Shown here in pieces: positions 1 to 4,945 of a stretch of DNA of 10,002 bases (within the stretch, counting starts at the first letter, position 1; each line of letters opens with the position of its first letter). Source of the DNA: Chloroflexota bacterium (lineage in GTDB: Bacteria; Chloroflexota; Dehalococcoidia; JAUQQI01); NCBI GenBank assembly GCA_030549955.1, contig JAUQQI010000040.1, positions 973 to 10,974 on the forward strand. Direction: 5' to 3'. The notes below the pieces were generated by a model. The model was given only the letters and a program-made list of their open reading frames with translations, made no database searches and was not told where the DNA came from. The translations under genes were made by a program, and so were the position numbers.

Positions 1-1089
1 GATATCCTGGCCCGCTCTGCCGTTGAGGTCGCCCAGCTTGAACCCCTCACCATTCGGATGGTTGTCCAGGTCCGACCAAAGGTCCAGCTTGGCAACTACC
101 GGTCCATTCGCCTGGAGCGGCCCGTCATCGCCGTGACGGACGAGGAGATTGCCCAGCGGCTCGAAGAGCTGCGCAAACGCTACGCAACCCTGGAGCCGGT
201 TGACCGGCCGGTCGAGGCGGGCGACCGGGTTATGGCCGACATTACCGGCTGGGTGAACGACGAGGAATTCATCCGCCGGGAGGCCTATGAGCTTACCGCC
301 GGGGACGACCCGGCCATCTTTCCGCCGGGCTTCGGCAGGCAGCTCATCGGTCGGGCCAAGGGCGAAACCCTCGAATTTACGCTGGTTTACCCCAAAGATT
401 TTCAGGTCGGACAGCTTGCCGGCAAAGAGGCCCGGTTTCAGGTCACGGTCAATGACGTCAAGGTTGAGCGGCTCCCGGAGCTGGATGACGAGTTTGCCCG
501 GACGGTTGAGGGCGACTTTGAAACCCTGGGTCAGCTCCGGGAACACATCCGGTCAGACCTCCTCCGCCAGAAGGAGGAGCAGGCTGAAGACGAGTACCGG
601 CGCCAGGTCCTGGAGGCGGTCATCGCTGGCGCCAGCGTTGAGATTCCGCCCGTTATGGTCGACCAGCAGGTCGAACGCATGGTGGAAGACCTGGCCGACC
701 GCCTCGCCCAGATGCGGCTCAACCTGGTCCAGTACCTCAGGGGCACCGGCCGGACCGAGGAGCAGCTCCGGGAAGAATTCCGGCCCCAGGCCCGGCGCAT
801 ACTCCTCGAGCAGCTGGTCCTGGACGCCGTCGCCGAAGCCGAGGGAATTGAGGTCAGTGATGACGACGTCCGGGCCGAAGCCGAAAGCATTGGCGGGCCG
901 GCCGGCGCAGCCAGGGACCAGGTTATGGAGTTCTTCACCCAGGGTGCGGGCCGGGACCACCTTACGAATATCATCCGGCGGCGCCGGGCGCTCGAACGGC
1001 TTGTTGAAATAGCTGCCTCGCCCGAGCCGCCCGCCGAAACTGAACCGACGGAAGGGAGTGGCGATGACGAAGGGACTTTACCTGCCTGA
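1..1089 (+). CDS. tig: Trigger factor, 5'-truncated by window edge
   Basis: Ribosome-associated chaperone and peptidyl-prolyl isomerase that meets nascent chains at the exit tunnel. The frame is open from base 1, so the gene starts outside the window; the first in-frame ATG (58) is internal. The fragment has 362 residues. Roughly 90 N-terminal residues, most of the ribosome-binding domain, are missing. The linker motif [13 protein letters not shown] is at about residues 24-36. The FKBP-like isomerase domain spans about 73-154, shown by [22 protein letters not shown], the FTLVYPKDF strand and [12 protein letters not shown]. The helical C-terminal chaperone arms follow from about 155, rich in Glu, Arg and Gln, and end in an acidic, proline-rich tail. 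Its 3' end overlaps clpP by 26 bases in another frame. The order tig-clpP-clpX is a classic bacterial operon and supports the call. Confidence 0.95.
   Translation, partial: DILARSAVEVAQLEPLTIRMVVQVRPKVQLGNYRSIRLERPVIAVTDEEIAQRLEELRKRYATLEPVDRPVEAGDRVMADITGWVNDEEFIRREAYELTAGDDPAIFPPGFGRQLIGRAKGETLEFTLVYPKDFQVGQLAGKEARFQVTVNDVKVERLPELDDEFARTVEGDFETLGQLREHIRSDLLRQKEEQAEDEYRRQVLEAVIAGASVEIPPVMVDQQVERMVEDLADRLAQMRLNLVQYLRGTGRTEEQLREEFRPQARRILLEQLVLDAVAEAEGIEVSDDDVRAEAESIGGPAGAARDQVMEFFTQGAGRDHLTNIIRRRRALERLVEIAASPEPPAETEPTEGSGDDEGTLPA
1052..1058 (+). promoter_or_regulatory. Shine-Dalgarno that fixes the clpP start
   Basis: AAGGGAG lies inside the 3' end of tig, five bases before ATG 1064. An in-frame GTG at 1058 would add two residues, but its G is the last base of this Shine-Dalgarno, so it cannot use it. 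ATG 1064 is therefore the better start. Confidence 0.7.
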
Positions 1090-1693
1090 AACCCATTCGG
1101 CCATTATCCCCATGGTCATCGAGCAGACGGGCCGTGGGGAGCGGGTCTACGATATCTTCTCGCTCCTGCTTAAGGAGCGGATCATCTTCCTGGGCACACC
1201 CATCAATGACCAGGTTGCAAACCTGATCATTGCCCAGCTTCTCTACCTGGACCGGGAAGACCCGGAAAAGGACATCCACCTGTATATCAGCTCGCCGGGT
1301 GGGGTGATAACGGCGGGCCTCGCGATCTATGACACGATGCAGCTCATCCGGCCGGATGTTCAGACGATCTGTGTCGGCATGGCCGCGAGCATGGCGACGG
1401 TCCTCCTGGCCGCCGGGGCGAAGGGTAAGCGGTTCGCCCTGCCCCACTCCACCATCCACATGCACCAGGCCCAGGTGGGCAGCGTCGGGGGCGCGGCCGC
1501 CGACGTGGAGATCATGGCCAAGGAGATTCTCCGCCAGCAGGACCAGATTCGGCGGATCCTGGCTTACCACACCGGCCAGCCGCTCGAGCGGATCATCCGG
1601 GATACCGACCGCGACTTCTTCATGACGCCCGAGCAGGCGGTCGAGTATGGTATCATTGATGAGGTCTTGACGAAACCGGGTCGGGGCGCCTAG
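1064..1693 (+). CDS. clpP: ATP-dependent Clp protease proteolytic subunit
   Basis: Serine peptidase (family S14) that forms the tetradecameric degradation chamber in the cytoplasm and is fed by ClpX, and usually also by ClpA or ClpC. The protein has 209 residues, near the usual family length. The full catalytic triad is visible: Ser109 in GMAASMA, His134 in IHMHQ and Asp184 in TDRDFF. The oxyanion region SSPGG is at 76-80. One extra residue lies between His and Asp (50 apart rather than the usual 49), within the [15 protein letters not shown] stretch. The N-terminus (MTKGLYLPE, then [18 protein letters not shown]) is standard, with little room for a long propeptide. The gene overlaps tig by 26 bases and lies 26 bases before clpX, implying cotranscription and probable translational coupling. 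Its partner ClpX keeps the IGF docking loop, so the pair should form ClpXP. Confidence 0.97.
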   Translation: MTKGLYLPETHSAIIPMVIEQTGRGERVYDIFSLLLKERIIFLGTPINDQVANLIIAQLLYLDREDPEKDIHLYISSPGGVITAGLAIYDTMQLIRPDVQTICVGMAASMATVLLAAGAKGKRFALPHSTIHMHQAQVGSVGGAAADVEIMAKEILRQQDQIRRILAYHTGQPLERIIRDTDRDFFMTPEQAVEYGIIDEVLTKPGRGA

Positions 1694-1719
1694 TATTACA
1701 CCGAAAATCGGAGTCTGGG

Positions 1720-3030
1720 ATGTCAAACTCTCGGAACTCACGGGTTCAGTACCATTGCTCCTTCTGCGGTAAAAGCCAGGACCAGGTTCGACGGCTGATT
1801 GCCGGACCCGGGTCCGTCTTCATCTGCGACGAGTGTGTTGACCTCTGCCGCGAAATCATCGATGAGGAGGGGGCGCCGCCGCCGAAGCCCCGGGGCGCAC
1901 CGACCAGCATCCCGACGCCCCGCCAGATTTACGACCAGCTCAGCCAGTATGTCATTGGCCAGGAGCGGGCCAAGAAGGTCCTGTCGGTCGAGCGGGCCAA
2001 GAAGGTCCTCTCGGTCGCCGTCTACAACCACTACAAGCGCATCCTTATGGGCGGTCAGATCGATGACGTCGAGCTACAGAAGAGCAACATCCTGCTCATC
2101 GGCCCGACCGGCTGCGGCAAGACGCTCCTGGCCCAGACCCTGGCGAAGATCCTCGACGTCCCGTTCACCATTGCCGACGCGACGTCCCTGACTGAGGCTG
2201 GCTACGTCGGCGAGGACGTCGAGAATATCCTGCTCCGGCTCATCCAGGCCGCCGACTACGACCTGGCCCGGGCCGAACGGGGCATCGTTTATATTGACGA
2301 GATCGACAAGATCGCCCGCAAGGGCCCGAACCCGTCCATTACCCGGGACGTTTCCGGCGAAGGCGTCCAGCAGGCCCTGCTGAAGATCCTGGAGGGCACC
2401 ATCGCCAATGTCCCGCCCCAGGGGGGCCGCAAGCACCCCCATCAGGAGTTCATTCAGATAAACACCCAGAATATCCTCTTCATCTGCGGCGGCGCCTTTG
2501 AGGGCCTTGACAAAATCATCGCACGCCGCCTGAACAAGGACCGGCGGATCGGGTTCACCGCCGTTAACGAGAAGCGGGCGCCGGAGACCGTCGACGCCCT
2601 CCTCCGGCAGGTGACCCCCGACGACCTGCTCGAGTTCGGGCTGATTCCCGAGTTTATCGGCCGGCTCCCGATTATCGTGACCCTGGACAGCCTGAATAAG
2701 GATGCGCTTATCCGGATTCTGACCGAACCGAAGAACGCGGTCATCAAGCAATACCAGAAGATCTTTGCCCTGGATAAGGTCGAGCTTATTTTCACCCCGG
2801 ATGCCCTCGAAGCCGCCGCCGAAGAGGCCCTCCGGCACAAGACCGGCGCCCGGGGCCTGCGGACCATCATTGAAGATGTGCTCCTGGACGTGATGTATGA
2901 GCTTCCATCGAGGCCCGACGTGCGCAAGTGCATCATCAACGCCGACACCATCCTCAAGCGGGCTCAGCCGATTCTGCTTAATCGCTACGACCGGCCGGTG
3001 ACGACCGAACCGGTCGACGAATCAGCCTGA
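1720..3030 (+). CDS. clpX: ClpX, unfoldase of ClpXP, with a 9-residue tandem duplication
   Basis: AAA+ unfoldase that recognises, unfolds and feeds proteins to ClpP. It has 436 residues. The N-terminal zinc-binding domain has Cys13, Cys16, Cys36 and Cys39. In the AAA+ core I see the box II motif YVIGQ (77-81), Walker A GPTGCGKT (128-135), the pore-1 loop GYVG (161-164), Walker B IVYIDEID (189-196), the RKH loop (237-239), the ClpP-docking IGF loop (277-279), the arginine finger in EFIGR (Arg315) and the sensor-2 segment GARGLR (376-381, Arg378). All functional elements are intact. The oddity is ERAKKVLSV twice in a row (82-90 and 91-99), where the family has one copy before [11 protein letters not shown] 1720 has GGAG at 1710-1713, six bases upstream. 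The gene is last in the operon and is followed by a strong terminator. Confidence 0.97.
   Translation: MSNSRNSRVQYHCSFCGKSQDQVRRLIAGPGSVFICDECVDLCREIIDEEGAPPPKPRGAPTSIPTPRQIYDQLSQYVIGQERAKKVLSVERAKKVLSVAVYNHYKRILMGGQIDDVELQKSNILLIGPTGCGKTLLAQTLAKILDVPFTIADATSLTEAGYVGEDVENILLRLIQAADYDLARAERGIVYIDEIDKIARKGPNPSITRDVSGEGVQQALLKILEGTIANVPPQGGRKHPHQEFIQINTQNILFICGGAFEGLDKIIARRLNKDRRIGFTAVNEKRAPETVDALLRQVTPDDLLEFGLIPEFIGRLPIIVTLDSLNKDALIRILTEPKNAVIKQYQKIFALDKVELIFTPDALEAAAEEALRHKTGARGLRTIIEDVLLDVMYELPSRPDVRKCIINADTILKRAQPILLNRYDRPVTTEPVDESA
1963..2016 (+). repeat. 27-bp in-frame tandem duplication inside clpX
   Basis: Two head-to-tail 27-base copies, 1963-1989 and 1990-2016, differ at one position only (G at 1983, C at 2010; both Leu codons). 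Each encodes ERAKKVLSV. Removing either copy restores the usual ClpX sequence running from VIGQ into AVYNHYKR, so this is an insertion by duplication and not a normal domain difference. The silent mismatch argues against a simple copy artefact but does not exclude an assembly error. Confidence 0.9.
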
Positions 3031-3051
3031 GCAGGTCTTCCGACACCAGAC

Positions 3052-3085
3052 GCCGGGCGGTCCTCTTGGGCCGCCCGGCCTTTTT
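3052..3085 (+). terminator. Intrinsic terminator of the tig-clpP-clpX operon
   Basis: A perfect 9-bp GC stem (GCCGGGCGG at 3052-3060 with CCGCCCGGC at 3071-3079) extends inwards by GG-rich pairs including one G-T pair, closing on a TCTT tetraloop. A T-tract follows at 3081-3085. It lies 21 bases after the clpX stop. Its T-tract touches the stop codon of the convergent gene. On the - strand the same hairpin has no T-tract after it, so it should end + strand transcripts best. Confidence 0.9.
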
Positions 3086-3864
3086 CAGGCGGCCGTCCCA
3101 AACCACCGGCCCTCAAGGGCCGCGAGGGTTCCGGCCGCCCGGAGTCTGACTAAGGCACCTTCAACCCGCTCATACAGGGCCCGAGCGTCGGCCCGCAGAA
3201 GCAGGCCGAGGGGCCGGGAAATCAGGGGTGCCGGTTCGATAGTCAGGGTCGGGTTGAGGCCGAGGGCCTGCCGGGCGACGATATAGTTCAAGACGGCCGC
3301 GTCAACCTGGCCGGACGCCAGGGCCCAAGCCGCCTCCCGGGCTGACCAGTAGGCCACCGGCTCGAGGGTACGCTGTCGGGCAACCTCCCGGGCCCGGCTT
3401 TCGGCCTCGCCCGCCGCCTCAAAACCGAGCCGGCCGGTCCGGGCCCCGGCCGTCACCAGAAAGTAGCCAACGTCGATATACGGGCTCGTGAACCGGAAGT
3501 GCTCTTCGTATTCCGGCCCGGGATTAAGCCCGGCCGCGACGTCTGCCCGGCCGGTAAAGACCAGGTCGGGCAGCACCTCCACCGAATCGGTGACAAAGTC
3601 CGCCCGCAGGCCGAGGTCGTCGGCCAGGCTCCGGCAGAGGTCCGGTTCGAAGCCGACCGGCCGGCCCGCCGGGTCCAGGTCTGAGAGGGGCGGATAGCTC
3701 GGGTCAAGGGCGACCCGGAGCCGCCCCGATGCCCGGACCTTCTCCCAGCTCAGGTCAGGTCCCAAAGGCCGGCATCCCGCCAGGACGACAAACCCGGACA
3801 GGACCGCCAGGAACCCCCGCCGCGAGAACGGCCGCGATTCGGTCTCAAGTCGCGACCCGGGCAA
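3085..3864 (-). CDS. Family 3 solute-binding lipoprotein with a Tat-type signal
   Basis: Substrate-binding protein of the SBP_bac_3 fold, normally the extracytoplasmic receptor of a polar amino acid ABC transporter. With TTG 3864 as start it has 259 residues. The signal peptide holds a twin-arginine motif SRRGFL (14-19) and a lipobox LAGC with Cys31, so it is probably exported folded by Tat and lipid-anchored. Family signatures: RLRVALDPSYPPLSDL (48-63), GRPVGFEPDLCRSLADDLG (67-85), GRADVAAGL (105-113), FTSPYIDVGYFLV (125-137) and the second-lobe segment GQVDAAVLNYIVA. The Arg that usually binds the ligand carboxylate is Tyr119, and the Asp that usually binds the amino group is Asn193, so the ligand may not be an alpha-amino acid. 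No permease or ATPase gene is adjacent. It overlaps the upstream yceI-like gene. A TTG at 3876 is also in frame but directly abuts the GGAGG. Confidence 0.85.
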   Translation of the reverse strand: MPGSRLETESRPFSRRGFLAVLSGFVVLAGCRPLGPDLSWEKVRASGRLRVALDPSYPPLSDLDPAGRPVGFEPDLCRSLADDLGLRADFVTDSVEVLPDLVFTGRADVAAGLNPGPEYEEHFRFTSPYIDVGYFLVTAGARTGRLGFEAAGEAESRAREVARQRTLEPVAYWSAREAAWALASGQVDAAVLNYIVARQALGLNPTLTIEPAPLISRPLGLLLRADARALYERVEGALVRLRAAGTLAALEGRWFGTAA

Positions 3865-4534
3865 CGGTAAAGTCAACCTCCAGGCGGATGTTGTCCTCGA
3901 CGCTCAGGACAACTGCGACCCGCGGCACCTGCATGTTAAAATCCCCGAACTTAAAGCTTGTTGTCGCCGTACCCGTGACCTGGTCGCCCGCGAATTTCGC
4001 GGTCACTTCCCAGATGACCGGTCGGGTCGTGCCGTGAACGGTCATGTCGCCCACAAGCTGGAAGGTGGTTTCACCCGATGCCGGCAGGGGCCACGGCAGT
4101 CCTCGGGCCTCCCGGGGCACAAATTCGGCCGTCGGGTAGCGGCTCACTTCTAAGGTGTTTGTCTTGATGAAGTTGTCCCGGCGCTGTTCGTTGCTCCGCA
4201 GGGTTGTTAAGTCAACCGTAAGCTTCGAGGCCGAGCTGATGATGGACCCGTCGCGCGCAAAAGCAATTGTCCCGGAGATGGCCTTAGTTCGGCCGATCGC
4301 GTCGCTCGGAAACTGCAGGTTTGCAAGCTGTTCCCGGACACGGTAGCGGGCCTCGCTCTGGTCGGGAACAATTCTGAAGGCGACGGCCGCGGCCGGCCCC
4401 GAGCCGGATGCTGCGGTGGGGGTTCCCGAAGGCCGGGTCTCGGCCCCGGGGCTCGGGACCGTAGCCTGAGGCTGTCCGCAGGCCGCCAGCACCGTTGCCA
4501 GCAGGATTAAAATTAAAAATCCGTTCCTTACCAC
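3845..4534 (-). CDS. YceI-family lipoprotein
   Basis: YceI-like proteins have a lipocalin-like beta-barrel; characterised members bind polyisoprenoid or similar apolar ligands outside the cytoplasm. From GTG 4534 the protein has 229 residues. The signal peptide is a short basic start followed by FLILILLATVLAAC, with lipobox LAAC and Cys19. A Pro/Ser/Thr/Gly/Ala linker spans about 20-50. The YceI domain fills the rest: FRIVPDQSEARYRV, AISGTIAFARDG, the hallmark DLTTLRSNEQRRDNFIKT followed by SRYPTAEFV, then GDMTVHGTTRPVIWEV and FKFGDFNM. GTG 4579 is in frame but has no Shine-Dalgarno and would place unusual residues before the signal peptide; AGGAGG at 4548-4553 serves GTG 4534, though 13 bases away. 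The stop lies inside the next gene, so the two lipoproteins are probably translated together. The actual ligand is unknown. Confidence 0.88.
   Translation of the reverse strand: MVRNGFLILILLATVLAACGQPQATVPSPGAETRPSGTPTAASGSGPAAAVAFRIVPDQSEARYRVREQLANLQFPSDAIGRTKAISGTIAFARDGSIISSASKLTVDLTTLRSNEQRRDNFIKTNTLEVSRYPTAEFVPREARGLPWPLPASGETTFQLVGDMTVHGTTRPVIWEVTAKFAGDQVTGTATTSFKFGDFNMQVPRVAVVLSVEDNIRLEVDFTVARVAT
3877..3881 (-). promoter_or_regulatory. Shine-Dalgarno of the solute-binding protein gene
   Basis: GGAGG on the - strand lies inside the end of the YceI-like gene. It is directly next to TTG 3876 (no spacing) and 12 bases from TTG 3864. The second start is favoured; the long spacing matches that of the upstream gene (13 bases). 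Confidence 0.5.
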
Positions 4535-4632
4535 GTTTCTGACACACCCTCCTGGAACGAATTTCGCTTCCCCGCGCACCGGGGCTGGGTGGGCTCGCGG
4601 GCGCTGCCTTCTCCCCGCAAGCTCCCTAAGAA

Positions 4633-4662
4633 ATTAACACAGGTGGGCGAAAGGGCTGTTAA
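4633..4662 (-). promoter_or_regulatory. Predicted promoter of the YceI/solute-binding operon
   Basis: On the - strand TTAACA (4662-4657; five of six matches to TTGACA) is followed after 18 bp by GTTAAT (4638-4633; four of six matches to TATAAT). A TG one base upstream makes it an extended -10. It would start transcription near 4626, giving a leader of about 90 bases. The -35 lies inside the third unit of the phased repeat array. Confidence 0.5.
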
Positions 4663-4685
4663 ACCGGTGCAAAATCCCTGTTAAA
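4642..4685 (-). repeat. Four 11-bp phased direct repeats, probable response-regulator site
   Basis: Read on the - strand, the units are TTTAACAGGGA (4685-4675), TTTTGCACCGG (4674-4664), TTTAACAGCCC (4663-4653) and TTTCGCCCACC (4652-4642). All begin TTT and have C at position 6. Units 1 and 3 share TTTAACAG exactly, at a 22-bp distance. Direct repeats at one helical turn, TTAACA-like, overlapping a -35 are typical of PhoB/PhoP/OmpR-family regulators. The assignment to that family is inference. Confidence 0.5.
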
Positions 4686-4945
4686 CCCGGCATGGCCGGC
4701 GTGTACTGAGGTCCAGGACCGGCTATTTCAGGGCGCTTTAATTGGGGGCCCGGCAATTCGAAATCTTCTCGATTAGCTAACACAACGGTGTACCCGAGCG
4801 CTAACTGACCGGGCCACCAGACCAGTTGCAGGAGTCCGGTTCGCGGCGGGAAACCCAGAACAACCGGCAGCTCAGCCAGGAGTTCAGCCGGGCCGCCTAG
4901 GGCGGCACAGCCGGCCCTGCTGAGTCGGGCGTGACCTGGCCAACC
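4686..4945. other. Non-coding stretch between the YceI unit and the molybdenum enzyme gene
   Basis: About 260 bases with no credible gene on either strand. The part nearest the repeats (4731-4800) is more A+T-rich than its surroundings and contains GCTAAC twice (4776 and 4800). The right part holds the hairpin listed separately. I see no tRNA, riboswitch or transposon end here. Confidence 0.6.
4871..4924 (-). terminator. GC-rich hairpin downstream of the molybdenum enzyme gene, possible weak terminator
   Basis: Outer arms CTCAGC (4871-4876) and GCTGAG (4919-4924) extend by AGG/CCT past one bulged base. Inside is a perfect GCCGCC-TAG-GGCGGC hairpin (4892-4906). A - strand transcript would enter it about 20 bases after the stop at 4946. 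There is no T-tract, so it is not a standard intrinsic terminator; it may act with Rho or protect a 3' end. Confidence 0.3.

Noticed and set aside
287-1012. 241-codon + strand frame inside tig
   Set aside because: Out-of-frame shadow of tig, rich in Ser/Arg/Trp, with no recognisable motif.
971-1741. 256-codon open frame on the - strand opposite clpP
   Set aside because: It is antisense to a gene with an intact catalytic triad, its translation resembles no family I know, and long antisense frames are expected at this G+C content.
2074-2838. 254-codon open frame on the - strand opposite clpX
   Set aside because: Mirror of the conserved AAA+ core of clpX; no domain signature and no ribosome site.
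4776-4805. Two GCTAAC copies 24 bp apart as an operator
   Set aside because: Six-base matches in a 260-bp spacer are too short, and no promoter is seen beside them.
4751-4850. Possible tRNA suggested by GGTTCG- and CAATTCGAAAT-like strings
   Set aside because: No acceptor stem, anticodon arm or D-arm can be paired around them.
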